Virus record (IMG/VR): IMGVR_UViG_3300012936_002749
Coordinates: 1 to 31,038 of that record
DNA: 31,038 nt
Strand: one strand, 5' to 3'
Origin: a virus
Shown here: in pieces, positions 7,039 through 15,935 of the stretch
How positions within the stretch are numbered: the first letter of the stretch is position 1
Layout of the letters: each line of letters opens with the position of its first letter
Position numbers and translations under genes: made by a program
The notes under the pieces: model-generated
The model's database searches: none
What the model was told of the DNA's origin: nothing
The model's input: the letters and a program-made list of their open reading frames with translations, nothing else

Positions 7039-7331
7039 AAGTCCACCTCTCTTCCTTTATGTTCCCAAGTTCCATATCTTGTTGGCTCTGGCCCTGTTGG
7101 TCCGCCGTGTTCTACTTCTTGTTTTTGCGCCTTATTATTGAATTGATCTGGATCAATGATTGGTTCTGGTTCTTTTAATCTAAATATTATATCACAATAT
7201 CCACAAACTGCTTCTCCACCTTCTGGTATTGTGTAATATACTAATGGATGATCAAAGTTTTCGCCTGAACATTTTACTCTTGGAGTTTCGGAATAAATTA
7301 TAACTTTTTTATATCCTTCTACTCTTTCCAC
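7035..7331 (-). CDS. CHCC zinc-finger protein (NDUFS6-like)
   Basis: A 98-residue protein whose N-terminal half contains Cys21, His28, Cys43 and Cys46 (VKCSGENFDHPLVYY then AVCGYC), spaced C-x6-H-x14-C-x2-C. That is the zf-CHCC fold seen in the mitochondrial complex I subunit NDUFS6 and small alphaproteobacterial homologues. The C-terminal half is polar with Pro/Glu and looks disordered. I favour a GTG start at 7331, one base after the polymerase stop, with GGGG just upstream. A TTG at 7346 is also in frame but has no Shine-Dalgarno. A host-derived origin is plausible; the function in the phage is unknown. Confidence 0.7.
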   Translation of the reverse strand: MERVEGYKKVIIYSETPRVKCSGENFDHPLVYYTIPEGGEAVCGYCDIIFRLKEPEPIIDPDQFNNKAQKQEVEHGGPTGPEPTRYGTWEHKGREVDF

Positions 7332-7332
7332 A

Positions 7333-9996
7333 TTAACCCCATTCAAATAAGTTGTTAAACGTTGTTTTTTGTTTTGTACTTTCTAAATCATATTTCAACA
7401 CACCAATCAAGTTGTCTAGTTTGTTGTCAATAATAACTTCTTCCATTGCATCACCGTCAAATGGCAGTTCTTTAAACCAATCTGGTATACGTAGTTCATC
7501 TGTTGGATACGCAACACTTGTATAGCCTAACGGATTCTGTTTTAGTTTACACACAATAACTTTCATACCGTCTACAATCTCTTGCGAATACTTGTCACCA
7601 TTCATACGTTTCAATGTATTCCAGTTAATACTTGCTCTTACGTGTCCGGGCATGTTTGCTTTGCCTTGCTTTTCTTCAAGACGTTGATAATGTCCAATCT
7701 TGTTTGCACGTTTAGGTGAACCTTTTTCAAATCCTGGACGTTCTTTAAACTCACGCCTAAATGCACTAATGCTTTCTAATAGCTCTTGTTCAGGTTTCAA
7801 CTGTAATACCATATCAAGTAAAGTTTTCAAAAAGTCTTGCATGAATACAGGAGTATCAGAACGTTTCAAGTCCAAGCCCATTGCTTTTACTTTACCTAGT
7901 TTCCCATCAGTATCTGTTCTAAAGCCTTCCAAATCATATACATTAACTGCATAACGTTTTTTTGTAATGTATAAGCCTGTGTCTGCAACAACTTCTCTAG
8001 CCGCCGCAATAACATCGCTACGTTGCTTAGGACAATGAAATGCATCCATCATAAATGCAGGAAATGTTGTATTTGCTTGTTCACATATTTGATCATATAG
8101 GGTAATAACATTATCTTTACCCCAAGGTATAGCACCTGCATCTATCTCAGGTTTGAGTATAGGATACGCACTAAAATAGACACTATCAGTGTCACCATAA
8201 ATAATTCCTCTGCCGACATGATCATATTCTCCTGTGATTATTTTGTTCACTTCGGCACTCATGTGCTTTGCAATCTGTCTACCAGTTAGTGTTGTACTTT
8301 GTCCAATACGTTTATCAAAGAATCTACAACCTGGATTAAGAATAGCACCATACAAACTGTTTAAGTTAATCTTTTTAACAAGCTGTCTTTTATCCCAAAA
8401 AACAATCTCAGCTTCGTTTTCTGCATCTTTTGCTTTCTTTAACATTTTTTGTAGATCTTTACGTTCTGCATACCAACGCTTTAGTAAGCCCGGAACAACA
8501 CCTTCTATCTCCCAAGTAAATATAGTTCCATTTGCACTTAACATCCATGGTTGATTACTATCAAAAATAAGTTTGTATATTTCTGCACCACTTAGTACAT
8601 GACTAGTACCATCTTCTAAATCTAATGTTAAACTAACATCTTTACGTTGCTCCATTACTGCTTCATATTCTAAACTACCAAACTTACCTTCCCAAGCGGC
8701 CGCAAATGACTTCTTTTCTAATGTTGTAGCATTGTGCAACATTTCGTCTGTCATGTCAGGACGTAACTGTCCTATAATAGTTTCTGGAGCCATATTCATT
8801 GCACGAATCACACTTGGATATAGACTGTTTAAGTCCATTGATCCTATCCATTCATGCACACCTTTTTTAGGATACGCAACATAAGCACCTGCCGCGGCTG
8901 TACCACCTTCGTGTTCTTTTCTATTAGGCGATTGCATGCCACGTCTATGTGCTTCATTAATAATAGCTTGTTCTGTAACTGCAACTGCACCCATTGTTGT
9001 TTGCAGTAGCACAGTATTGTCATGTGCGATTTCATTTGCAAGATCAATAAAACGTAGTTTCTTATCTAGTTTATCAAGTAATGCAACGTCTTGTCTATTG
9101 TATTCAATAAACTTTTTAAAGTCGTTGTTGTAAAGTTGATCAAGTGTACCTTCATACACAGTCTTATTTTCACCAACTTCCATTTCACCAATAGCATCTA
9201 GTCTGTATGTGTGGCGTTCTTCATATGTATACTTACGATACAGTTCAAGATAATCCATATGCACACGACCAATAGTATCAAACGTTTCAGCAGTTTTGCC
9301 ATACTTTTCAAACTCTCTGCGTTTGGGCAACTGCTTCCATAAACAAAAGCGTCTTGTGTCATCTTTGCTTAACACACGTGAAACACGATTTACAGTATAC
9401 GGAATATCATAACCTTCACTGTTCCAACCACTGATAATATCTGCATCTTCTATAATATCAAGAAATGCTTGTAGCATATCGCCTTCTTTTTCATACAAAT
9501 ATGTGTTATCAAAATCTGCACATTCTTCTTTTGCCTGTTCCATAGTTAGTGTCTTAGGTGGCAATGCAAAAGTTACAAGTGCATCAAGCCATTGTAAATG
9601 CACAGTAATAGCAGTAATGGGCATAAAAGGATCACTAGGATCAGCAAAACCACGCTCTGGATCAAAGTCTGTCTCAATGTCAAAAAATGCAACATTTAGT
9701 TTAGGAGCATCTTGATTAAGATAATGTTCACTCAAGCATTGAAATATTGGATTTACATCACTTTCAAACATTTTCTTGCCTTTGTTTATAGCAAGTTCTT
9801 TGCGAAAGTCTTTTGTATTTTTGCATACAATACGTGTTAACGGATCGCCAAATATACTTTTGTACTTGCCTTTTGCATCTTCATAATAAAATGTATATTT
9901 TGCTTGGTATTCTTGATAATGCCTTTTGCCATCTTTACGTTCAACGGCACGTATTATGTCTTGATCACGATCAAAAAATGCATCTACATATGGCAT
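7333..9996 (-). CDS. Family B DNA polymerase (T4 gp43-like)
   Basis: The 887-residue length matches T4 gp43 (898). The 3'-5' exonuclease begins with FFDIETD (Asp106, Glu108). Later blocks include GWNSEGYDIPY (ExoII), a Tyr-x3-Asp exonuclease motif near RQDVALLDKL, MDLNSLYPSVIRAMNM (motif A), KKINLNSLYGAI (motif B) and YGDTDSVYFS (motif C with both catalytic aspartates). All catalytic motifs appear intact. It ends at 7333 and begins at an ATG that overlaps the dsbA-like stop (TAATG). The clamp is encoded 2.4 kb away. This is the replicative polymerase. Confidence 0.96.
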   Translation of the reverse strand: MPYVDAFFDRDQDIIRAVERKDGKRHYQEYQAKYTFYYEDAKGKYKSIFGDPLTRIVCKNTKDFRKELAINKGKKMFESDVNPIFQCLSEHYLNQDAPKLNVAFFDIETDFDPERGFADPSDPFMPITAITVHLQWLDALVTFALPPKTLTMEQAKEECADFDNTYLYEKEGDMLQAFLDIIEDADIISGWNSEGYDIPYTVNRVSRVLSKDDTRRFCLWKQLPKRREFEKYGKTAETFDTIGRVHMDYLELYRKYTYEERHTYRLDAIGEMEVGENKTVYEGTLDQLYNNDFKKFIEYNRQDVALLDKLDKKLRFIDLANEIAHDNTVLLQTTMGAVAVTEQAIINEAHRRGMQSPNRKEHEGGTAAAGAYVAYPKKGVHEWIGSMDLNSLYPSVIRAMNMAPETIIGQLRPDMTDEMLHNATTLEKKSFAAAWEGKFGSLEYEAVMEQRKDVSLTLDLEDGTSHVLSGAEIYKLIFDSNQPWMLSANGTIFTWEIEGVVPGLLKRWYAERKDLQKMLKKAKDAENEAEIVFWDKRQLVKKINLNSLYGAILNPGCRFFDKRIGQSTTLTGRQIAKHMSAEVNKIITGEYDHVGRGIIYGDTDSVYFSAYPILKPEIDAGAIPWGKDNVITLYDQICEQANTTFPAFMMDAFHCPKQRSDVIAAAREVVADTGLYITKKRYAVNVYDLEGFRTDTDGKLGKVKAMGLDLKRSDTPVFMQDFLKTLLDMVLQLKPEQELLESISAFRREFKERPGFEKGSPKRANKIGHYQRLEEKQGKANMPGHVRASINWNTLKRMNGDKYSQEIVDGMKVIVCKLKQNPLGYTSVAYPTDELRIPDWFKELPFDGDAMEEVIIDNKLDNLIGVLKYDLESTKQKTTFNNLFEWG

Positions 9997-10262
9997 TAAA
10001 CGTCCTTGTCATATCCTGTTGTTGCAACAATAGTTTCTAAATCTTCAAACTCATCATGTACACGGCTCCAGTCACGTTTTTGTGCTACTCTGATTGCTTT
10101 GTTTATCAGTGCAGGCTTTACATTTAGCTCTTCAGCTACTGCTTTTATAGTTTCTTTTAAACTACCTTGTAGATCCTCGATTTCTTGTAAGACAGTCACA
10201 CCTTCTTTTACTAGACGTTCTAGTTTGGCCTTTTCTTCTTGGCCATACACTCTATCGCTCAT
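9996..10262 (-). CDS. dsbA: DsbA-like double-stranded DNA-binding protein
   Basis: An 88-residue helical protein with a stretch EIEDLQGSLKETIKAVAEEL followed by NVKPALINKAIRVA and an aromatic/charged tail. Length and layout fit T4 DsbA (89 aa), a small dsDNA-binding protein linked in T4 to late promoters; this is from recall. It sits upstream of the polymerase and its stop overlaps the polymerase start (TAATG). The Shine-Dalgarno is AAAGGAG, and a sigma70-type promoter is directly upstream, so it is probably an early or middle gene. A pairing helix-turn-helix (ELNVKPALINKAIRVA) is credible. Confidence 0.6.
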   Translation of the reverse strand: MSDRVYGQEEKAKLERLVKEGVTVLQEIEDLQGSLKETIKAVAEELNVKPALINKAIRVAQKRDWSRVHDEFEDLETIVATTGYDKDV

Positions 10263-10288
10263 GCAATACTCCTTTAATGATTATTCTT

Positions 10289-10317
10289 AGTATACTATAT
10301 TTCCGACTCTTCGTCAA
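10289..10317 (-). promoter_or_regulatory. Sigma70-type promoter for dsbA/polymerase operon
   Basis: Minus-strand TTGACG (10312-10317), 17-base spacer, TATACT (10289-10294), followed by the dsbA-like ATG about 27 bases later. Each hexamer differs from consensus by one base. It overlaps the end of the upstream 214-aa gene. Together with the clamp promoter it suggests replication genes are driven by host polymerase from near-consensus sites. Confidence 0.78.
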
Positions 10318-10939
10318 GTGTTTTATACTGCCATTCTTCTGTATGTCCTACACTCCATTTAGGTTCAGTTTCTACTTTATAGTTTTGTGAACATACTTTG
10401 AAATCTGGCATAAGTAACTTTTCTGGTATTAAGCTACTGTCACGCCAAATAACTCTATTGTTTGGTTGTGCCGCATATTGTCCATTGTCTAGTTTGATAA
10501 TATTAAATGATTTATGCTCTGGATCATGTTCGCTAAAATTAGTATCAAGATAAGAAATGTCACGATGTGCATTATCGATTGTAAAACAGTATTCTCCAGG
10601 ATGCATTTTTCTATCTTTGCCAAAATATTCACAACGAGACAAAAGTGGTTTATGTACAACTGTAATATCATAATCAAAACAATCCCATAGTTGTAATACA
10701 TCAAGCGGTAATAATTCACCGTGATCAGTTTTCCAAACAAATGCTGATATCGGTAACTTATCATATAGTGCTCCGTATTCTGTCAACAAGGTCTCAAAAT
10801 ACAATGCTTTTCCTTCTACACTTTTTACTGATACCCATACTCCAGGCGTAAACTCGCCTTGACCACGTTCGTGATCATATAAAAACTCTTTTCTTACGTA
10901 AACTGATTCTAATGGTAAACTATGTACTAAAAACGCCAT
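10295..10939 (-). CDS. Phage protein of unknown function, 214 aa
   Basis: A soluble protein with many aromatic residues and strands (VSVKSVEGKALYFETLL, DITVVHKPLLSRCEYFGKD, YCFTIDNAHRDISYLDTNFS). There is no signal or membrane segment. The ATG at 10939 with AAGGA six bases upstream is preferred over a GTG one codon earlier, which would sit too close to the Shine-Dalgarno. It overlaps the 150-aa gene by 20 bases. The beta-rich pattern could suit a virion or binding protein. I do not recognise the family. Confidence 0.6.
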   Translation of the reverse strand: MAFLVHSLPLESVYVRKEFLYDHERGQGEFTPGVWVSVKSVEGKALYFETLLTEYGALYDKLPISAFVWKTDHGELLPLDVLQLWDCFDYDITVVHKPLLSRCEYFGKDRKMHPGEYCFTIDNAHRDISYLDTNFSEHDPEHKSFNIIKLDNGQYAAQPNNRVIWRDSSLIPEKLLMPDFKVCSQNYKVETEPKWSVGHTEEWQYKTLDEESEI

Positions 10940-11372
10940 CACTATTCCTTTCTATAATCTCATATCCTTTTATCTCCTGTTTATACTTATCAGGATCTCC
11001 TAATATAAAATATTTAAAGCCAAGTGCTTTATAATATGCACATTCGCTTCTTATTGATTTATATCCTAGTTTTAGACTAGGATCTTTATAATCCCATGCA
11101 AACTGGTCTGCTATTACAGTTTGTTTGCTAGGAAATCTATAAGTTAAACTCCATGCAACAAGATTACCATTATTAAAGTATCCTAGTACATCGGAGTTAT
11201 ACTTTGCCTCATGATTCCATTCTTCTTCAAACACAGGATGCGGATTTTCTATTTCATTATGGTCTATATATTTTTTATATATTGCTTCGCATCTAGGAAA
11301 ATCTTCTACACCTAACAATGTAAAATCTATTTGTTTGTAGTTTGTTTTAGTGAGATCTATTCTACATATCAT
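10920..11372 (-). CDS. GNAT-like small protein, possible acyltransferase
   Basis: 150 residues with the pattern of a GNAT-type fold: N-terminal FPRCEAIYKKYIDHNEI, then two strands YFNNGNLVAWSLTYRF and TVIADQFAWDY, then a helix IRSECAYYKALGFKYFILGD resembling the long GNAT helix, and a C-terminal strand. I do not see a clean R/Q-x-x-G-x-G/A acetyl-CoA loop, so activity is uncertain. The ATG overlaps the end of the 167-aa gene by 11 bases. It could be a member of the phage N-acyltransferase group. Confidence 0.5.
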   Translation of the reverse strand: MICRIDLTKTNYKQIDFTLLGVEDFPRCEAIYKKYIDHNEIENPHPVFEEEWNHEAKYNSDVLGYFNNGNLVAWSLTYRFPSKQTVIADQFAWDYKDPSLKLGYKSIRSECAYYKALGFKYFILGDPDKYKQEIKGYEIIERNSDGVFST

Positions 11373-11865
11373 TTACAACTTCACTATAATAGTCTTTCGT
11401 CCAGTATTTATAGTAGTCTTTTTTGCGTAAAATAGATCTGGCTCGTTCTAGTTTTTCTTTTTCTTGTAATAAAACTAAAACATAGTCACCATGATTAACA
11501 CTTACATCTAAAACTTTTTCTTCAGCATCTGGATGATCCTCTAATGCTATGTAACCACGTTTTTCTAAAAAACGTTCCATACTATCTTCGACACTATTGC
11601 TTAAATCATCACTAGAGATGTTTTGTTTATCACAACCAAGTACAACTACTTCTTTTCCTTTTGGCCAATGATAACTAAAGTTTTCCAGCTCACAACTTAT
11701 GTAAGCAGACATAGTTAAACTATCTATTGGATAAAGAAAATGATAAACAATTTTATCATCTAACATTGCTTGTTTAGCAAACGGACATGGAGGTAAGTTA
11801 TTAAATGCTGGATTCTGTTTATCTAAAAAGTTTGTTATCCAGTCTTTTACAGACTTTTCAAACAT
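11362..11865 (-). CDS. Unknown protein with CPFAK motif (DUF1415-like region), 167 aa
   Basis: The N-terminal segment WITNFLDKQNPAFNNLPPC, then CPFAK, resembles the start of DUF1415 (a region with a conserved Leu-Cys-Pro-Phe-Ala motif). The rest is helical and charged, ending in a highly basic segment (ERARSILRKKDYYKYWTKDY). No catalytic motif is visible. It starts at an ATG sharing a base with the stop of the 875-aa gene (TAATG), so it is translationally coupled to a likely virion protein. Confidence 0.5.
   Translation of the reverse strand: MFEKSVKDWITNFLDKQNPAFNNLPPCPFAKQAMLDDKIVYHFLYPIDSLTMSAYISCELENFSYHWPKGKEVVVLGCDKQNISSDDLSNSVEDSMERFLEKRGYIALEDHPDAEEKVLDVSVNHGDYVLVLLQEKEKLERARSILRKKDYYKYWTKDYYSEVVNDM
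11405..11412 (-). promoter_or_regulatory. Possible intragenic T4-type late promoter (TATAAATA)
   Basis: On the minus strand the octamer TATAAATA, the T4 late consensus, is followed by C and lies 32 bases before the ATG at 11372. It is inside the 167-aa gene, where it encodes part of a YKY peptide, so it could be chance. Distance to the start is longer than at the four intergenic late sites here. Confidence 0.3.
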
Positions 11866-14492
11866 TAGCTAAACCATTGTTGACTATTATTAGTTTTCCA
11901 TTCTGCAAAGCCATCGTTATACCATTTTTCATCTATAACTTTGCCAAGTTCTCCGTAGTGGTCAACTATTTCTAATAGTATTGCTTGTTGTTCGTCATCT
12001 AATGATGGAGCTGTTATTACTACTTGATGTAAGAATGTCAATATATCTTCTAGTTGTGATATTTCTGTAAGATTACGTCCGGTTGAAAATGATTTTACAT
12101 CCTTTAAATTTTCAACAGACGGATCATCTAAAACAGCTGATAGTCTATCTTGTAATACACTTGGTAAATTTAATCTAGCTAGTTCTACATCGCTACGTCT
12201 ACCTATTTTAGCTTTAAGTTCTTCTACGTAAGACCCTTCATTCCAAATAGCAACTTGTTCACCGTCTATATCGTTGATTAAATCTTCACCAAAACCTTGC
12301 TCACGATATCTTTCGTTAACATTTAAATAATCTTCTCTATTTCGTATTAGTCCTACTAACACTGCCATTGCTTCGTCGTTAGTACCTAATCCGAAAAATG
12401 CCCATTGATCGGTTTGACTTTCTTTAAATAGTTTTGCTGTATACATTGGTGCGGCTATAGCTATACCAAATGCTTCTATAACTGCCGCCATGCTTTCTGG
12501 CACTTCATTATTATTACCAAGGATAAATTCCATAAGCTCATCTGAGTCTTTAATAGCTAAAACATCTATAGCATGTGCTTTTGTCTCACGAACCATGCCT
12601 CTATATATTCTTTTGTATTGAGACGAGTCTGTTGCTTTTGCAAGTTCGCTTAGGGCGTAATCTCTTGTCTTATCGTTTAACAATTGGTTTACAATATCTT
12701 TATCTTCGTCACTGAGTTCCACATCATCTGAACTTTTACTAAAGCCTGTTTTTCCTTGACTTTCTTCTTCATAAGCAACATCAAAGTGTACATTAGCCGC
12801 TCCGGGATTATCTTCAGTGCCATCACCTATTAGCCATTTTCTATCATCCATTATTTCGTTGTATATAAATGACATAGTATATGTTGTATCAAAGTTATTT
12901 GCTATCTGTATACCAACTTCATTTTGCAAACCTAGTAAACGTTCAGGCCCTAAAATACGAGCAACATCACTTTCGTCGAACGGAGTTTGATTTGTATAAA
13001 ATGCTACCATTTCAGGTAACTGATCATTTAACACAGTCACAACCATTTCGCCAGCTGTTTGCATATTTTCCGGAGTTATTTCTGCGTTGATGTCTGGTAT
13101 ATTACCACCAGTATTTGTAATGGCTGTTTTAAGAACATCGTCTATTAATAATACATCAGTGATTTCTCCTGTTCCTAATTTTACAACAGGATTGTTATCT
13201 TCTTTACTTAGTTTATATTTTTCGCCGTTAAACTCTACTTCTAACTCTTGTGTATCACCAAACTGTATAGCACCTAACAGTTGGCGTGGGTTTATACGTC
13301 TTATACGCATAAGGTGTCTAACCACATGAGATGCGTATTCAGTTTCGTCTAGTTCTTCATTTAATCTAACACTTAAATCATCTGTAAACTTTGCGTTGTA
13401 AGCATCTTCAACCATGTCCCAATCGCCTACAGTTTGTAGTTGAGACATAAGTGTTGCTACTGCCGCAACATCGTTATCTATTGATCTTCCGCCTGGAATA
13501 AAAGCAACCCAATTGTTTTCCAGTGCCTCATTCATAGCAGTAATCCATCGAACCTTATCTATTTCTTTGAATGTTGCTTCTATGTCTATTTTCGCAGGAT
13601 TAATTTTATCCTTTTTTGCTACGTTTTCTGCATTACGGTATTTTTCTAAAAGTCCGTTAGCCATTTCTTTAAAAAATACATATAGTTTTTGTGCTTGGTT
13701 TTTTGTGTTTCCACCGCCTGATGTTCGCATAAAAAAAGGCATTTCTTTTCCATTTGCTAATACTGCGTTTCTTGGTGGGCCATCGTTAAAACCTTCTCCT
13801 ATGTTTCTTACAATACCCTGTACCCAAACTTGGTCATTCCACATGTCTGGAAACTGGTCTTGGCGTGTGTATAGTTCTGACCATAATCTACTAATTTCAG
13901 CTGATGTTTGATTATAATCCATGCCTTTTTGAACACATATTTCGTACATCATAATATACCAACCCGACGGGGTAATCGCATTTAGCAGGTCTACCATGTT
14001 TCTTACTTCTTTTACTGGAGTATCTATAACAGTATTCACATCAAAGGTCATGCCATGACCTGGGCCTTCTTTAGTTCTAGCCGTTACTCTGTCTTGAACG
14101 ATTTCTAGTAGTCCATCCATTTGACCACCTTTGGACAAATTTGCTTGAAGCATTTCTAAATCTCTTTTTTCAAGCTCACCAGTTTGTGTGTTTAGTCTAT
14201 TATCACCTAACTGGTAGTTTATACTTTGTTTCCATGTTTTTATAGCATTATCTAGTGCTTGATCCCATGTACCGTTTACGGGGCCGCCCCAAGCCTTGCC
14301 TGCTGTTTGATATGGAAAAGAACTTGTTCCTTTTATTACACCAGTCACAAGTGTGTGCCTTGCTAAATTTTGTTTAATAGCTACAACAGTACTTCCGTCA
14401 GGAAGACCTGGATCATTCATTGCTAGTGTAGCTCCACCTGATGTATTAAAAGCATCAAGTAGATTTTCTACGATTACGTCCTTGAGTTTCAT
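11865..14492 (-). CDS. Large protein, probably virion-associated, 875 aa
   Basis: A very acidic, soluble protein with no membrane helices. It begins MKLKDVIVENLLDAF, a pattern like T4-type capsid-targeting starts. Residues about 65-95 (GGPVNGTWDQALDNAIKTW) look like a weak peptidoglycan-binding fold, similar in spacing to the copies in the 832-aa protein and endolysin. The remaining ~780 residues are helical and acidic and match nothing I recognise. It follows the 221-aa gene directly (TAAATG) in a block downstream of a late promoter. A structural or internal head role fits size, position and promoter, but no enzyme motif is visible. Confidence 0.6.
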   Translation of the reverse strand: MKLKDVIVENLLDAFNTSGGATLAMNDPGLPDGSTVVAIKQNLARHTLVTGVIKGTSSFPYQTAGKAWGGPVNGTWDQALDNAIKTWKQSINYQLGDNRLNTQTGELEKRDLEMLQANLSKGGQMDGLLEIVQDRVTARTKEGPGHGMTFDVNTVIDTPVKEVRNMVDLLNAITPSGWYIMMYEICVQKGMDYNQTSAEISRLWSELYTRQDQFPDMWNDQVWVQGIVRNIGEGFNDGPPRNAVLANGKEMPFFMRTSGGGNTKNQAQKLYVFFKEMANGLLEKYRNAENVAKKDKINPAKIDIEATFKEIDKVRWITAMNEALENNWVAFIPGGRSIDNDVAAVATLMSQLQTVGDWDMVEDAYNAKFTDDLSVRLNEELDETEYASHVVRHLMRIRRINPRQLLGAIQFGDTQELEVEFNGEKYKLSKEDNNPVVKLGTGEITDVLLIDDVLKTAITNTGGNIPDINAEITPENMQTAGEMVVTVLNDQLPEMVAFYTNQTPFDESDVARILGPERLLGLQNEVGIQIANNFDTTYTMSFIYNEIMDDRKWLIGDGTEDNPGAANVHFDVAYEEESQGKTGFSKSSDDVELSDEDKDIVNQLLNDKTRDYALSELAKATDSSQYKRIYRGMVRETKAHAIDVLAIKDSDELMEFILGNNNEVPESMAAVIEAFGIAIAAPMYTAKLFKESQTDQWAFFGLGTNDEAMAVLVGLIRNREDYLNVNERYREQGFGEDLINDIDGEQVAIWNEGSYVEELKAKIGRRSDVELARLNLPSVLQDRLSAVLDDPSVENLKDVKSFSTGRNLTEISQLEDILTFLHQVVITAPSLDDEQQAILLEIVDHYGELGKVIDEKWYNDGFAEWKTNNSQQWFS

Positions 14493-15158
14493 TTAGGTTC
14501 TCATTTTTTTATTCAAAGCATCGTATAAACGATTTTTTATACTGCTTGTATCTAGGCTGGCTGTCTGTGTTGATTTCTTTTTCTTTGCCATGTTTGTTGC
14601 AATAGCATACACAGCACCTTCAGGATCCATACCTTTGTCTTTTGCCCAACTAGCTATTGACTTTTTAGCTTTAGGTTTGTCCATTATTTTGTCTGCTGTC
14701 TTGTCTCTTTTTTTGACTTCGCCTTTGGTAAGTTCACGTTCGCTTAACATAGCTTCAAGTGCTTCGATCCTACGCTCTAATGCACTAATACGATCATCAT
14801 CTTCGTACTGTATGCTGTCGCCAACTAGTTTATCTTTTAATGGATGATCTTGTTCGCCTGTTGTACTAGGAGTGCTTGTTTTTGGCATAGGATCTTTGCC
14901 TTTTGCCTGTCCTGCACTACCTGTTTTTTGCTGGCCTTCACTAACACCAGCAAGTGCCGCAAAATCGCTTACACTGTAGTTACGATCCATTTGTAATGAA
15001 CCCTCTGGCACTTTTGCACTTTCTGTAATATAGTCAACTTTTTTTACTTCAGATGATGGAGCATTACCACCTGCTTGTGCTCTAAGTTTGGCTAAATCTT
15101 CTGCTGGATCTGTAGGATCCATAGCAAACAGTTTGTGTTGTAGTGCATTATAGTCCAT
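14493..15158 (-). CDS. Coiled-coil, lysine-rich phage protein, 221 aa
   Basis: The N-terminal half is Ala/Gly/Pro/Ser-rich and likely disordered. A classic coiled coil follows at about 125-145 (RISALERRIEALEAMLSERE). The C-terminus is basic (SIASWAKDKGMDPEGAVYAI, then NMAKKKKS) with a helix ending KNRLYDALNKKMRT. Proteins of this kind in T4-like phages are often scaffold or DNA-associated head proteins, though that is analogy. The ATG shares a base with the stop of the 188-aa gene. The downstream 875-aa gene begins directly after. Confidence 0.55.
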   Translation of the reverse strand: MDYNALQHKLFAMDPTDPAEDLAKLRAQAGGNAPSSEVKKVDYITESAKVPEGSLQMDRNYSVSDFAALAGVSEGQQKTGSAGQAKGKDPMPKTSTPSTTGEQDHPLKDKLVGDSIQYEDDDRISALERRIEALEAMLSERELTKGEVKKRDKTADKIMDKPKAKKSIASWAKDKGMDPEGAVYAIATNMAKKKKSTQTASLDTSSIKNRLYDALNKKMRT

Positions 15159-15724
15159 TACTTTTTCTTCTTTTTCTTGACTTTAACACATTTGTCTACA
15201 GTCTTGCCGCCTTTTTTCTGTGAACCAGCATAACGATAGCCTTTCCAACAAGCCTTTCCGTCTCTGCCTTTTTTCTTTTCTTCTTCTAGATCCCATGCTT
15301 CTAGTTCAGACTCATTAAGTCCTAGTGTACGCCAGCTTGGATTTCCGCAGTCTGGGCATAATTTTGATTCAGTAATTTCTGCCATTCTCATTGCTAAACT
15401 TCCCTTATATGATTTAATCTCGCCATCACTTAATTGACGTTTACGTTGTTTTGGTTTTGCATCTTCTGCTACCTCAACACTTTCAAACTTTGCATCATAA
15501 TCCATAGCGTGGTAAACACTGCTAATGTAATCTGCGGCTTTAGTTATTTTTGATTGTTGCCATCCTTCAATACCTTCTGCTTCACTTACGCTTTTTAGCA
15601 TTTCGTGTAACTTAATAGAGTATTTGGCTAGCTTATATAACTCACTACGTGCCATCTGCACCTCGTGATCACGTTCAGCACGGTCGGCTAGATCTGCTAA
15701 ACCTTCATTAATTTTTTCTGTCAT
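15158..15724 (-). CDS. Basic late protein with CxxC and KGYRYAG-type motif, 188 aa
   Basis: A helical N-terminal part (to about 110) is followed by LCPDCGNPSW (CxxC), then an acidic helix, and the segment ACWKGYRYAGSQKKGGKTVD ending in KCVKVKKKKKK. The Cys-Trp-Lys-Gly-Tyr ... Gly-Lys-Thr-Val ... Cys-Val tail is one I recall from several marine T4-like phage proteins; this is recall. The very basic C-terminus suggests DNA packing or head-core interaction. A GGAG nine bases before the ATG and a late promoter octamer 22 bases upstream make this the first gene of a late block. Confidence 0.6.
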   Translation of the reverse strand: MTEKINEGLADLADRAERDHEVQMARSELYKLAKYSIKLHEMLKSVSEAEGIEGWQQSKITKAADYISSVYHAMDYDAKFESVEVAEDAKPKQRKRQLSDGEIKSYKGSLAMRMAEITESKLCPDCGNPSWRTLGLNESELEAWDLEEEKKKGRDGKACWKGYRYAGSQKKGGKTVDKCVKVKKKKKK

Positions 15725-15746
15725 TATAATGCTCCAATAGTATATA

Positions 15747-15754
15747 CTATTTAT
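15747..15754 (-). promoter_or_regulatory. T4-type late promoter octamer
   Basis: Minus-strand ATAAATAG, preceded by AG, lies 22 bases before the ATG at 15724 and over the stop codon of the upstream 62-aa gene. The position matches three other sites in this window (20-23 bases from the ATG), which supports function. Confidence 0.65.
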
Positions 15755-15935
15755 CTTTAGAGCGTTGCCTGTTCTTCTTCTTAGAGTTTCCGCCTAGTAA
15801 ACTAGCATCACTGTCTAATGCATTTTTGGCTGTTCCATCACTATTTTTTTGTTGTCTAGAAATCATACCGCCAACTGGAGTTGCTACTGTTGCAACTGCT
15901 GATGCAGTGGTTTCACACAATTCTCTAATCTTCAT
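15747..15935 (-). CDS. Small protein with capsid-targeting-like N-terminus, 62 aa
   Basis: It starts MKIRELCETTASAVATV, a short amphipathic MK-x3-L-x-E pattern like the capsid-targeting leader of T4 internal proteins, which the prohead protease cuts after Glu. The C-terminus is Ser/Asn/Lys-rich and basic (GGNSKKKNRQRSKDK), suitable for packing against DNA. The gene overlaps the 59-aa gene by 11 bases upstream. A small, basic, cleaved internal head protein is a good hypothesis, not proven. Confidence 0.55.
   Translation of the reverse strand: MKIRELCETTASAVATVATPVGGMISRQQKNSDGTAKNALDSDASLLGGNSKKKNRQRSKDK

Noticed and set aside
10489-10764. 91-aa minus-strand frame inside the 214-aa gene
   Set aside because: Rich in Ile/Asn/Tyr with no Shine-Dalgarno, and fully embedded in the better-supported gene.
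13513-13911. 132-aa open frame on the plus strand
   Set aside because: It is antisense to the 875-aa gene, has no Shine-Dalgarno and low-complexity Ser/Phe/Leu content typical of shadows of an AT-rich coding strand.
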